From assembly GCA_964639245.1 (NCBI GenBank), contig CAZXCU010000008.1, positions 124,001-188,000 of the forward strand: DNA of 64,000 bases. Direction: 5' to 3'. Positions within the stretch are counted from its first letter, which is position 1. Each line of letters opens with the position of its first letter. A program made the translations under genes and the position numbers. Below, piece after piece: positions 26,059 through 34,974 of this stretch. This DNA is from SB15 sp964639245. Lineage in GTDB: Bacteria > Chloroflexota > Anaerolineae > Aggregatilineales > J027. The notes under the pieces were generated by a model. The model ran no database searches and had not been told where the DNA came from. It was given only the letters and a program-made list of their open reading frames with translations.

Positions 26059-27006
26059 CTAATCCGCCGGAAGAACATTCACATCGGGGAGATGTTCTTT
26101 CACCTCTTCAAGCGAGCCAAATTCTGAACCCACCTGTGCGGCGGTGTACAGGGCAGCAGCAGCCCCCAGTTCTAAGGAACTGTCGAACGGTTTTTCGTGG
26201 ATACGCCCTGTCAGATACCCCGCTAGGAGGGCTTCATAAATTCCCGCGTGGGTGCCAATTTCCATATTTTCGGGAAAATCCACTTTATAAGCACCTTCCT
26301 CACTGGCAAGCACCGCGCCAGAATCATTGTGCAGCATAATGAGCGCCCGTTTTGCACCCGCCTCGACTAATTTTTTGGCACAGTAGACCGCTTCTTCTAG
26401 TTGGCGTACCGGAAAATTAAAATAGCGTTCGGCACGCAGCTGATCCAGAGCAACAACCGTTGGATTGGCAGCAAGTCCTTTGTGTAGCGAATCGCCTCCC
26501 GTATCCAGCATGACCCGCGCCCCACATGCTTGGGCAACATTGGCGAGTCCAGCGTAAGTATCGGCATTTGCGCCGCGTGGCAATCTTCCCGCGAACACCA
26601 CAAAATCATCCGGCTCAACCCGTTCCTTGAGCATGTCCTCCACCCGTTTGAACAGATCAGGGTTAATATGGACGTTATCTTCGCGGATAATCGTTTCCTG
26701 ACCTGTGCCTGTGTCTTTGATATAAATATTGCTGCGGATATGCCCGTGATAGCGCACGATTCGCACCGAAAAGCCTTTTTCTACCAACAACGATTCATAC
26801 GCACGGGAATTAGGCCCTGTACCAAGAAAGACAATTGCTTCTACTTCTGCCCCCAGATTACGGGCTGCCGAGGCAATATTCATACCCCGCCCGGAGGCAT
26901 ATAAACTTGCCTCCTCAAGAATCTGATTTTCGTATCCCAACGCCAGATGATGCACCAATAAGGTGCGGTCTAAGGATGGATTGAGTGTTACAGTGATAAT
27001 TTTCAT
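26059..27006 (-). CDS. PfkB-family (1-phosphofructokinase-like) protein lacking the catalytic Asp motif
   Basis: A 315-residue protein of the ribokinase/PfkB fold, closest in pattern to 1-phosphofructokinase/tagatose-6-phosphate kinase (VTLNPSLDRT at residues 6-15, ASGRGMNIASAARNLGA about 37-53, FAGRLPRG about 138-145). The family's GAGD motif, whose Asp is the catalytic base, should fall at about 249-258 but reads EIGTHAGIYE, without the Asp. The KPN.xE site also deviates (VVALDQLRAERYF). It may be an inactive, regulatory or altered enzyme. It is divergent from otsB with an 83-bp gap, so a link to trehalose/sugar-phosphate metabolism is possible. Confidence 0.8.
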   Translation of the reverse strand: MKIITVTLNPSLDRTLLVHHLALGYENQILEEASLYASGRGMNIASAARNLGAEVEAIVFLGTGPNSRAYESLLVEKGFSVRIVRYHGHIRSNIYIKDTGTGQETIIREDNVHINPDLFKRVEDMLKERVEPDDFVVFAGRLPRGANADTYAGLANVAQACGARVMLDTGGDSLHKGLAANPTVVALDQLRAERYFNFPVRQLEEAVYCAKKLVEAGAKRALIMLHNDSGAVLASEEGAYKVDFPENMEIGTHAGIYEALLAGYLTGRIHEKPFDSSLELGAAAALYTAAQVGSEFGSLEEVKEHLPDVNVLPAD

Positions 27007-27089
27007 GATGATGCACTCCTTAACTAAATAGTTGATATTTTTGCCTGACGCTTTTCTTTTGTTATCCTCTCTTTAGAAAGGAGCAGAAG

Positions 27090-27878
27090 ATGTATTGGCA
27101 AGAATACCCACAATTGAAATCCCTTGTTCAAAAACAACCTCTGGGTCTCATCAGTGATTTTGATGGGACACTGAGCGAAATTGTAGCCGAGAGCAGCATG
27201 GCTGAACTTGCGCCAGCCAATCAACAACTGCTCGACCAACTTCAACGCCAACTGGCGCTGGTGGCGCTGGTTTCCGGGCGAGGGGTGCAAGATTTGGTAC
27301 AGCGTGTCGGGTTGGCGAATCTTGTTTATATTGGCAATCACGGGTTGGAACGCTGGGAAAACACGCAAGTAGCTTACCCATCGCAGGTGCTGGCTTTTCG
27401 CCCCAAAATTGAAGCGGTGATAGCCGCGCTCCCTACGGAAGAGGGCATGTTCATCGAAGATAAAAGAGTCACGTTGTCGATTCACTATCGCTTGACGGTC
27501 AACCCTGAGAAAACGGAGCAAATCTACGCTCCCATCCTGAAAAAACTGGCCGAAAATCACGACTTGCATTTTTCGCAAGGACGTATGGTGTTTGAAATTC
27601 GTCCCCCATTGGCGCTCAACAAAGGCACGGCGCTGGCAGAACTTGTTCACGAATACCAGTTGGGGAGTCTCATTTTCATCGGGGATGACACCACCGACGC
27701 AGACGCAATGCGTACCGCCCACGAATTGCAGAAGGCAGGCATCTGCGAGACCATCACTATCGGGGTCGAATCGACGGAAATGCCGCAGGTCGTGCGAGAT
27801 CATGCCGATGTACTCGCTACCGGAGTCGCCGACGTTTCGGCATTTTTGGCTTGGTTGGCGCTCATCAGCGCATCCTGA
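27090..27878 (+). CDS. otsB: Trehalose-6-phosphate phosphatase
   Basis: A 262-residue HAD-superfamily phosphatase giving trehalose from trehalose-6-phosphate. Motif I is ISDFDGTLSEI (about residues 15-25), motif II the Ser of LVSGR, and motif IV GDDTTDADAM (about 191-200); GIGNHG-like HG in YIGNHGLERW is also typical. AGAAAGGAG precedes the ATG. Its 3' end overlaps the convergent otsA gene by 79 bp. Confidence 0.92.
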   Translation: MYWQEYPQLKSLVQKQPLGLISDFDGTLSEIVAESSMAELAPANQQLLDQLQRQLALVALVSGRGVQDLVQRVGLANLVYIGNHGLERWENTQVAYPSQVLAFRPKIEAVIAALPTEEGMFIEDKRVTLSIHYRLTVNPEKTEQIYAPILKKLAENHDLHFSQGRMVFEIRPPLALNKGTALAELVHEYQLGSLIFIGDDTTDADAMRTAHELQKAGICETITIGVESTEMPQVVRDHADVLATGVADVSAFLAWLALISAS

Positions 27879-29320
27879 ATCTGGCGGTTAAACCACTGTT
27901 TAATATCCGCCTTTTGGACAATTTCACGTAACGCGAGCGCCCGCTCATGACGTTCTTCAACGGGCATGGTTAGGGCTTTGTGCATCGCTTCGGCGGTGCC
28001 ATACACATCAAACGGTGAAACAGTCAGGGCATGGTCGCCCAGTTCAAAAAATGCGCCCGCATGTTCCGACAGCACCAGCACGCCATCCCGTTCATTCACC
28101 AGTACGCCCTCTTTGGCAACCAGATTCATCCCGTCCGCAATCGGGTTAACCAGCAGTACATGATAGAGCTGCATGGCAGCAATCGCCCGCGTGTAATTGT
28201 CCCCTACGATGATTCGGACTGGTTCCCAAAATGCCTCGCTGTACTTGGCGTTAATCGTGCCAGCCATCACCATAATATCCGCCAGATAACTCTGATACTC
28301 CAGAACCTCCATGCGCGATGGAACAAGCAGCGCGACCATATGCACCTTGCCATGAAAATCCGCGTGATTTTCCAGCATAATTTTGAACGCCTCTAACCCG
28401 CGCAAAATATTTTTACTCGGTTCAATCCGGTCTATACGGAGGATGATTTTCCGCACCCCGAATGAATTAAGCAGATTCGTTCGTAGCAGATGGGCTTCAT
28501 CACTCTCGGCAATGCTTTTTACCTTCTCAACATCAATTGAAATAGGATAGGCTTTGGCTTCGACCTTGCGTTCCCGGTACACAATCGAATCGCGCTTGCC
28601 GTGCGAGTGAGCATCCCGCAGATAGTACCGCGCTGTTTGCACAAAATTAAACGCATCTTTTTGCGTCTGAAAGCCGATTCGGTCAGAGGCCAGCAGTCCA
28701 TCCAAGATCGCATCGCGCATTTGTGAAGGCAAAATATTCCACGCATCGATTCCCGGCCATGGGATATGAATGAATGGCTGAATTTGCACGCGGTTTCCAA
28801 GTTTTTCCCGCAGATAACGCGGTAGCAGATATAAATGGTAATCCTGTGGCAAAATAATCACAGGACGGTCAATCTCTTGGAGCATATCTACCACAGAATC
28901 CGCAAAAAATTGATTGATGATCTTGTAACCGTTGTCCCATGCGTCCCACGTTTCGCCTAAAATACTCGGTTTGCGGGGTGCATCCCACATCTGATGCTGG
29001 ATAAACCACAAAAGCGGATTGGCGATAATCTCGTAGTATTTTTTATACGCCTCTGCGTCCGGCTGAATCAAAAATAGGTCAATATTTTCGACTCGCTGGG
29101 GTTTGTTCCCGCCCGCCTCAGCCCAAAGACGGTCATCTTCGCCAAGGGATGCGGCAACCCAAGTGACATCATGATTTTCTGCCAGACCTGCCAGCGCCGT
29201 GACCAACCCACCCGCACCACGTTTGGTATCAAAAGTGCCATCTTCTTTCCTTGTAAAAGAAAATGGCCCCCGATTGGAGATGATGATGATCAATGGTTCA
29301 TTCTGTTGGTTTGGTGCCAT
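27800..29320 (-). CDS. otsA: Trehalose-6-phosphate synthase (GT20)
   Basis: A 506-residue glycosyltransferase joining UDP- or GDP-glucose with glucose-6-phosphate. GT20 blocks: IIISNRGPFSF at residues 12-22 with the conserved Arg, GGLVTAL (about 37-43), QDYHLYLLP (about 157-165), FIHIPWPG, the RIDRIEPSKNI segment (about 295-305), and DGMNLVAKE (about 397-405) that binds the donor. The last 20 residues (ATPVASTSA end) are low complexity and lie antisense to the end of otsB. Confidence 0.93.
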   Translation of the reverse strand: MAPNQQNEPLIIIISNRGPFSFTRKEDGTFDTKRGAGGLVTALAGLAENHDVTWVAASLGEDDRLWAEAGGNKPQRVENIDLFLIQPDAEAYKKYYEIIANPLLWFIQHQMWDAPRKPSILGETWDAWDNGYKIINQFFADSVVDMLQEIDRPVIILPQDYHLYLLPRYLREKLGNRVQIQPFIHIPWPGIDAWNILPSQMRDAILDGLLASDRIGFQTQKDAFNFVQTARYYLRDAHSHGKRDSIVYRERKVEAKAYPISIDVEKVKSIAESDEAHLLRTNLLNSFGVRKIILRIDRIEPSKNILRGLEAFKIMLENHADFHGKVHMVALLVPSRMEVLEYQSYLADIMVMAGTINAKYSEAFWEPVRIIVGDNYTRAIAAMQLYHVLLVNPIADGMNLVAKEGVLVNERDGVLVLSEHAGAFFELGDHALTVSPFDVYGTAEAMHKALTMPVEERHERALALREIVQKADIKQWFNRQIQDALMSANQAKNAETSATPVASTSA

Positions 29321-29392
29321 CGCTGCTCTCCCTGAATTAGTCCTGTGACAACCCTACCACATAAAAATGAGTAGAAAATAAGTGGGCGACAT

Positions 29393-29421
29393 TTGCCTTC
29401 TGCGGGTGGGTTTCATATAAT
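29393..29421 (+). promoter_or_regulatory. Sigma70-type promoter for the HTH-TPR operon
   Basis: -35 TTGCCT (29393-29398), 17-bp spacer, perfect -10 TATAAT (29416-29421), about 30 bp before the ATG at 29452. One of the few canonical promoters visible in the window. Confidence 0.65.
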
Positions 29422-29451
29422 AGCGGCAAGAATGTATCAGAAAGGGCGCGA

Positions 29452-30213
29452 ATGAGCCTCAATGATTTTGGCGATGTCGCCAGCCGCTTTAAAAAACAGG
29501 CCGAAGCCAAAGCCGGGCAGCAGGCCGAAAAAACCGTCAATTTTGAGGAACTCTATGCCTTGCGTGGGCGTATCATCGGCGTGTTGATTCGAGATGCGCG
29601 GCTTGCCAAAGGTTATACGGTTGAAACGCTGGCAGAATTGCTGCAAACCACGCCCGAAACCATCGTGGCATGGGAATTTGGCGACCCCACCCCCAGTTTG
29701 CCACAACTCGAATTGATTGCCTACACGCTGGAAGTTCCCGTCACCCAGTTGACCTCCGGCACAGATACACTGGTCGAAAAAATGTCGCAACGCATGGTCG
29801 ACCATCAAGAATATGCTGCGACCCGTGACCGCATTATCGGGGTGCAAATTCATCTGTATCGTGAACAGGCCGGTTACACACTGGAAGAACTGGCGCGGCG
29901 AATTGGGGTGGATGCTGATACGCTGGCCTATTATGAATATGGTCAACTGTCGGTTCCCTATTCGCATTTAACCTCGTTAGCTTCTGCGCTGCGTGTGACT
30001 GAATCCGCCTTTTTAGAAGCCAACAACCGCGTCGGACGCTATCTGGCAGCCCAGGAAGCCTTTGAAACCTTCCTTGACATGCCCGCCGAAGTCCGCCAAT
30101 TCATCGTCAAACCTTCCAACCACCGCTATATTGAACTGGCGATGAAACTCGCCCAGATGGACACCTCCAAACTGCGCGAATTAGCTGAAAATATTCTGGA
30201 GATTACCCTATAA
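29452..30213 (+). CDS. XRE-type regulator with two helix-turn-helix domains
   Basis: A 253-residue cytoplasmic protein with two Cro/C1-type HTH units: about residues 42-105 (IRDARLAKGYTVETLAELL, then TPETIVAWEFGDPTPSLPQL) and about 127-187 (GYTLEELARRIGVDADTLAYYEYGQ). Each begins with the same RDRIIGV/RGRIIGV lead, so they are an internal duplication. The C-terminal 60 residues are helical. It is 2 bp upstream of the TPR gene and has a strong promoter. Targets unknown. Confidence 0.83.
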   Translation: MSLNDFGDVASRFKKQAEAKAGQQAEKTVNFEELYALRGRIIGVLIRDARLAKGYTVETLAELLQTTPETIVAWEFGDPTPSLPQLELIAYTLEVPVTQLTSGTDTLVEKMSQRMVDHQEYAATRDRIIGVQIHLYREQAGYTLEELARRIGVDADTLAYYEYGQLSVPYSHLTSLASALRVTESAFLEANNRVGRYLAAQEAFETFLDMPAEVRQFIVKPSNHRYIELAMKLAQMDTSKLRELAENILEITL

Positions 30214-30215
30214 CC

Positions 30216-30854
30216 ATGTCTGAAGGTAGAATTTTACAGGCCAAAGGCATCCGCCAATTTGAAGACCAAGACTATGAAGGCGCGTTAGACACTTTTAAAA
30301 ACGCGATTGCCACTTTCCAGCAGGAAGACGACCCCATTGGCGCGGCTGAAATGCAGGTCAACGCGGGGTTGGCGTTCCGTGCGATGGAAAATTACGATGA
30401 AGCGGTTAAATGGATGGAAGAAGGCTTAGCCATTTTCCGCCAGCACAACAACCGCCGCATGGAAGCACAGGCCATCGGGAATCTTGCGCTGGTCTACGCC
30501 AAAAAAGACAATCAAGAACAGGCCGCCACAATGTACCGCGAAGCCGCCGCCATTTTCCGCGAATTGGGCGACGATGCCAACTACGGCGAAACCGTGCTAG
30601 CGCTGGCAGATATGCTGTTTAAATCCGGCAACATGATGCAGGCCATTGGCGCGTATGAAGCTGCTTTGGAACACGTCCGCAATCCCAACCAGCGCCAGAA
30701 AATGGCAAAACAACTGCTGGTCGTTAAAAATCGCTTGATGGGTGAAAAACGGGCGGCGGCAAAAAGCGACGAGACCGACGAAGGCGAAAAAGGCGGCAGC
30801 CTCAGTGACCGTCGTCGTCGCCGTCAACTCCGTCGGGGTGACAGCGAAGAATAA
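30216..30854 (+). CDS. TPR-repeat protein with basic tail
   Basis: A 212-residue cytoplasmic protein made of about four tetratricopeptide repeats (residues 5-165, e.g. GIRQFEDQDYEGALDTFKNA, IGNLALVYAKKDNQEQAATM) ending in a charged, arginine-rich tail (DRRRRRQLRRGDSEE). TPRs mediate protein-protein contacts. It directly follows the XRE gene and very likely works with it. Confidence 0.82.
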   Translation: MSEGRILQAKGIRQFEDQDYEGALDTFKNAIATFQQEDDPIGAAEMQVNAGLAFRAMENYDEAVKWMEEGLAIFRQHNNRRMEAQAIGNLALVYAKKDNQEQAATMYREAAAIFRELGDDANYGETVLALADMLFKSGNMMQAIGAYEAALEHVRNPNQRQKMAKQLLVVKNRLMGEKRAAAKSDETDEGEKGGSLSDRRRRRQLRRGDSEE

Positions 30855-30861
30855 CCCCGCC

Positions 30862-33111
30862 TTAAGAATCACACGCGCTTATATCGGGGGTTAGCAAGGT
30901 GGGGGGAAGGGCGCTTTTTTCAAGATTTTCCCCCTGCCACTGCACATACAGCGCCGAATAATCCTGTTTATCACGGTAATGAATTTCAATTGGTACCGCC
31001 CCCGCCGATAAATTTATAATGGCGCTTTGTTCGCCCGTGTCGGTGTCACTTCTCAGCAGTGTTTCCCCATTGATTCGCAGTTCCGCCTCACCCACTGTTG
31101 CTACAAAAAATTCATACTCGCCGGCAGCAGGCACAGCCAAACACCCCGACCACACGACAGTATAGGGGCGGGCAAAGGGAATCACATGAAAATAAGCGTA
31201 GGGGGTGGGGTCAACACGGGTGAGTTCGGGTTCGCCTGCCCAGCTATCGTTGGGATAAAATTCGCCTAATACGCCTGTATTCGGGGACTGCGCGTTGGCA
31301 AGGTCTTCCGCGCTGATTTCGAGGACATACAAATAGGGGTTGTCGGTGGGGGCATCCGTCAGCGAAAACGGGGTTAAATCCGGGTTGGAGATTTTGATAT
31401 TCGGGTAAAGCTGCCGCGCAAAATCCACCGCCCACAGATTCGCCCGTTCCAGAAGCACCAGCACCGATTTTCCGCTGGTGTTGGTAATCGGAAAAAGACT
31501 GGTGACTTCGACCCCTTGCATCCGGTCATAGACATCCGGCGCGATAAAACGGGTCGGATTGCGGGTAAAAATAAAATTGGTCAGGTACACCTCATAGCTT
31601 TCGGCGGGGCGCTGGCGGACTTCATCGGCAATCACTTCGGTAATGCCAGACACCATCCACCCGTTGTAATCGTGGGCTTGGCGATTGAAATAGGCATAAA
31701 AATTCAAGCCAATCACCGCCAGCACCACAAAACTGCTCACAACATGCGAAAGCTTAGCCGCCGAGAAATAGGTAGGGACGGGACTCGCAGAGATCCTGTC
31801 CGTCTTATCCGCTCGTCTGCGTGTATTTAAAAACCGTTCTTGCCATGTAACCATTGCCAGCGCACAAAAATAGGCCACTGGCGCAGTCACTCCGATGCTC
31901 CGTCCGGCATGGGCTTGAGCAATCGATAAAACCCCCGCGCTGAGGGCGGTGAGTGTGGTCAGCAGAAAAAATTGATTTTCCATGCGGCGGATATGGCGAA
32001 TCGCTACTCCTAGCCCGACCAGCAGCAAAACGCCCATGACGACATCCAGCATGGGGCGGTCATCAAAGTTATACAGTTCGATTCTGTCGCCGCGCAGGTG
32101 AAATATTTTGAGATAGCTCTGAGCATTATAAAAAATTGCCTCTGGCAGCGACGCATATTTTTCGGGAATCAGATTGCCAATATACATATCGCGCTGGCGA
32201 CGCAAAAAGACATCCGGGTACACCTGCATAAAAATTAACAGGGGATAGAGCAGCAACAGCGCCGTTCCCCCGGCGATAGCAAAAAAGGGCAGGGCTTTGT
32301 GTCGCCAATGCAGCAGCGCCACCAAAAACAACCCCAGCACAATCACCCGGTAGGCCATATAAAACAACAGCCCACTGCCCACCGCCACGCCTAACAACAC
32401 GGCATTGAGCAAATTCGGGTGGCGCAACAGACGAATCAGCAAAAAGAGGGTTAAGAGCGTGAAAAAGGGTGTTTCAATGCCTGTTAAAGCCAAACGGCTA
32501 AACACAATTGACCAGCGCATCGAGGCGAGAAAAAACGCCATCCACAACCCCAAGCGTCGGCTGTGAATTTGTTCCCCCACCTGATAGCCCATCACCACCC
32601 CCGCCGCGCCAAACAGGACACTCAGCACACGCAACGACAACACACTCGATTCGCCAAAAATTTCCAAGAGTCCCGCATACAACCAGAGTTGAATCCATGT
32701 CATGTGCAGTGACCCGTTGTAGATGGGGCGAAAATCGCTGTCGTGTAACATACGCTGCGCCGTGATACCCGCTTCGGCTTCATCTCCCCATACGCCATAG
32801 GGAAATTCATCGAATCGATACAACCGAATCGCTACCGCCAGCCCGACAATGAGAAAAAGCAATAACGGTAGGCGAGCCACTGAAATTTTTGCTGTATTCA
32901 GCGTTAAGATGCCTGCCCCGAACACGCCAATACTCAAGAGGTGAAAAAGCCAAGCGTGGGGATTTTCGGGCGCATAATCGGGGGTGATATTTTGAAAAAA
33001 GAGGATGGAAAAAACCGCTATTGCCAGCGCTAAAACGAGCAAACCCCCGCCAATTTTTTGCCGACGGGGGTTCGGGGTAATTTCAAGGGTAGTTAAAAAA
33101 TTTAATCCCAC
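30862..33111 (-). CDS. GT39-like membrane glycosyltransferase with C-terminal PA14 domain
   Basis: A 749-residue polytopic protein. About 12 hydrophobic segments fill residues 20-460; an early acidic loop (YRFDEFPYGVWGDEAEAG, about 94-111) matches the lipid-sugar binding Asp region of PMT/ArnT-type transferases. Residues about 460-620 form an extracytoplasmic domain, and the last 110 residues (SGCLAVPAAGEYEFFVATVG, ... SALYVQWQG) are a PA14-like carbohydrate-binding beta barrel. It would transfer sugars from a polyprenyl-phosphate donor to exported acceptors. The substrate is unknown. Its start overlaps the GCS2 gene by 10 bp. Confidence 0.8.
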   Translation of the reverse strand: MGLNFLTTLEITPNPRRQKIGGGLLVLALAIAVFSILFFQNITPDYAPENPHAWLFHLLSIGVFGAGILTLNTAKISVARLPLLLFLIVGLAVAIRLYRFDEFPYGVWGDEAEAGITAQRMLHDSDFRPIYNGSLHMTWIQLWLYAGLLEIFGESSVLSLRVLSVLFGAAGVVMGYQVGEQIHSRRLGLWMAFFLASMRWSIVFSRLALTGIETPFFTLLTLFLLIRLLRHPNLLNAVLLGVAVGSGLLFYMAYRVIVLGLFLVALLHWRHKALPFFAIAGGTALLLLYPLLIFMQVYPDVFLRRQRDMYIGNLIPEKYASLPEAIFYNAQSYLKIFHLRGDRIELYNFDDRPMLDVVMGVLLLVGLGVAIRHIRRMENQFFLLTTLTALSAGVLSIAQAHAGRSIGVTAPVAYFCALAMVTWQERFLNTRRRADKTDRISASPVPTYFSAAKLSHVVSSFVVLAVIGLNFYAYFNRQAHDYNGWMVSGITEVIADEVRQRPAESYEVYLTNFIFTRNPTRFIAPDVYDRMQGVEVTSLFPITNTSGKSVLVLLERANLWAVDFARQLYPNIKISNPDLTPFSLTDAPTDNPYLYVLEISAEDLANAQSPNTGVLGEFYPNDSWAGEPELTRVDPTPYAYFHVIPFARPYTVVWSGCLAVPAAGEYEFFVATVGEAELRINGETLLRSDTDTGEQSAIINLSAGAVPIEIHYRDKQDYSALYVQWQGENLEKSALPPTLLTPDISACDS

Positions 33112-34286
33112 CCCTTGCCTGTTTCGTCAATGAGATTATCTACCACCGCGAACATCGCCTCGTCGTTGTTGGCCCCTTCCGCGATGGCCTGGTTATACAC
33201 CGTCACCTGACGGTCAGCGCTGGTTCCCTGTTCAAAAATGTTCATCACCGAATAAGCTTCCTCACGGGAGTCCAGTTCATCTAAGACATCATCCACCATT
33301 TCGAGGATTTCGCTCATCAATTGGCGCATGGGGACTTCGGTTTCGCTGCCAAAATCAATCAAATTGCCGTCGATTCCGTAGCGCACTGCCCGCCATTTAT
33401 TCTCGTTAATGACATGGGTACGGTAAATGCGCCAACTGCGATTCTCGTTGCGGAGTTGAATCAGCTTTGCCATGAGCGCTTGAATCAGCGCCGCAATGCC
33501 GATGGCTTCATCCACCGTGGTACACATATCCGCGATACGCACTTCCAACGTTCCCCAATTCGGGTGCGGGCGGGCATCCCACCAGATTTTCGTGGCATCC
33601 TTTACACCGGACGCGCCACTCGCTTTTTGTGTGCCGTCATGCCCCAACGCCCCAACCCGTGCCATAAGTTCTACATAATTATCATATTCGGCATAGCTGT
33701 TAAAGGTGGGCGAAATGCCCGAACGTGGCATGTTTTCAAAAATCTGGCTGCGATAGCTTTTCATGCCTGTATTGCGCCCATGCCAGAAAGGGGAGGAGGT
33801 CGAAACAGCAAGAATGTGGGGTAAAAAGTAGCGTACCTGATTCAAAATATCAATTGTGAGGTCACGGGCAACACGGTCTTGTCCAAAGCCAATATGAACG
33901 TGCATCCCAAAAATCAACAGACGGCGGGCCGCGTGCTGCATATTGGTAATTAAATCATCGTAGCGTTCGCCTTCGGAAATTTGCTGCTTGTCCCACCGCG
34001 AAAAAGGATGTGTGCCAGCCGCCACAATCGTTTTGCCATGTTCCTGGGCAAGTTCACGGATGGTTCGCCGCAAATGGATGATTTCCTGCCGCGCTTCTTT
34101 GATATTTTTGCATACTTTACTACCGACTTCGACTTGCGACTGCATAAATTCATTTTTTATTTGACTGCCCAGCACCACCCGGCCTTTGTCCATCAATTTC
34201 TGGACATAGGAGGTTAATTCGCGGGTCTCCGGGTCAATAATCTGATATTCTTCTTCAATTCCAATCGTTAAGGGCGCGGAAGGCAT
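33102..34286 (-). CDS. Carboxylate-amine ligase, glutamate-cysteine ligase family 2 (YbdK-like)
   Basis: A 394-residue ATP-dependent ligase of the GCS2 family, forming a bond between a glutamate-like gamma-carboxyl and an amine. It begins TIGIEEEYQIIDP (the ATP/Mg-binding acidic motif); other family blocks are GTHPFSRW (about residues 91-98), GMHVHIGF (about 126-133) and TLEVRIAD (about 246-253). Length is typical. Whether it makes gamma-glutamylcysteine or another amide is not readable; no glutathione synthetase lies nearby. Confidence 0.88.
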   Translation of the reverse strand: MPSAPLTIGIEEEYQIIDPETRELTSYVQKLMDKGRVVLGSQIKNEFMQSQVEVGSKVCKNIKEARQEIIHLRRTIRELAQEHGKTIVAAGTHPFSRWDKQQISEGERYDDLITNMQHAARRLLIFGMHVHIGFGQDRVARDLTIDILNQVRYFLPHILAVSTSSPFWHGRNTGMKSYRSQIFENMPRSGISPTFNSYAEYDNYVELMARVGALGHDGTQKASGASGVKDATKIWWDARPHPNWGTLEVRIADMCTTVDEAIGIAALIQALMAKLIQLRNENRSWRIYRTHVINENKWRAVRYGIDGNLIDFGSETEVPMRQLMSEILEMVDDVLDELDSREEAYSVMNIFEQGTSADRQVTVYNQAIAEGANNDEAMFAVVDNLIDETGKGWD

Positions 34287-34383
34287 AAGATATAACTCCG
34301 AACATCGTTTTTTGGCGTGGTTTCTATACTAGAAGTATCTCTAAAACGCGGCAAGTGGGCAATAGTCACAAAAAACACAAATG

Positions 34384-34974
34384 TTACCCTTCAAGCCAAG
34401 CCGCAATCTCCGCTGCAAAGGTGGTCAGTTCCACCGCCCCAAACTGCCGCCAGACAATCTCTCCTTGGGGCGACAGAATCAACGTTTGGGGCAGCGCCAC
34501 CACCTGATAATTTGCCAGTGTTGCATCATCCGGCTGAACCAGAATCGTTAATGCAAGCGGGTGTTCTGCTAAAAATGCTGCAATATCCTCAGTGGTTTCG
34601 CGCATATTGACCGCCAGCACCACCAGCGTATCAGGATAACGTTGGGCAATCTGTTGAAAAACGGGCAGTTCCGCCACACATGGTTCACACCATGTCGCCC
34701 AGAAATTCACCAGCACCCACTTCCCGCGCAAATCCGACAGGCGAATTTTTTCCCCATCGAATGTGGCGAGTTCAAAATCGGGGGCGGTAGGAATTTGGGT
34801 GAGGGTGGTCGGTGGCAGCGGCGTGACCTGCTGAATCGTGTCCGATGGGGAGGAACACGCCGTAACCAGAAGGAGTAAAAGCAGACCCCACCATGCCTTT
34901 GGTTTCCCTCTCCATAGGCATGGGGAGGGATTGAGGGTGGGGATTTTCCTGCATTGCGTAAGGTGAGTGATCAT
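34384..34974 (-). CDS. TlpA/ResA-like thioredoxin lipoprotein
   Basis: A 196-residue exported thiol-disulfide protein. The ATG at 34974 overlaps the permease stop (ATGA), so it is the last gene of a four-gene operon. Residues 24-40 are a lipoprotein signal with lipobox LVTAC (Cys 40). The thioredoxin-like domain follows (APDFELATFDGEKIRLSDLR, about 64-83) with the redox pair WCEPC (about 95-99) and the cis-Pro in VVALPQTLIL. The n-region before the signal is unusually long (about 25 residues) and includes a Pro-rich stretch encoded by a GC-rich near-palindrome, maybe a small insertion. Likely reduces periplasmic or surface partners. Confidence 0.85.
   Translation of the reverse strand: MITHLTQCRKIPTLNPSPCLWRGKPKAWWGLLLLLLVTACSSPSDTIQQVTPLPPTTLTQIPTAPDFELATFDGEKIRLSDLRGKWVLVNFWATWCEPCVAELPVFQQIAQRYPDTLVVLAVNMRETTEDIAAFLAEHPLALTILVQPDDATLANYQVVALPQTLILSPQGEIVWRQFGAVELTTFAAEIAAWLEG

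Noticed and set aside
27024..27803. 259-codon minus-strand ORF opposite otsB
   Set aside because: otsB has all HAD motifs on the plus strand; this frame has none.
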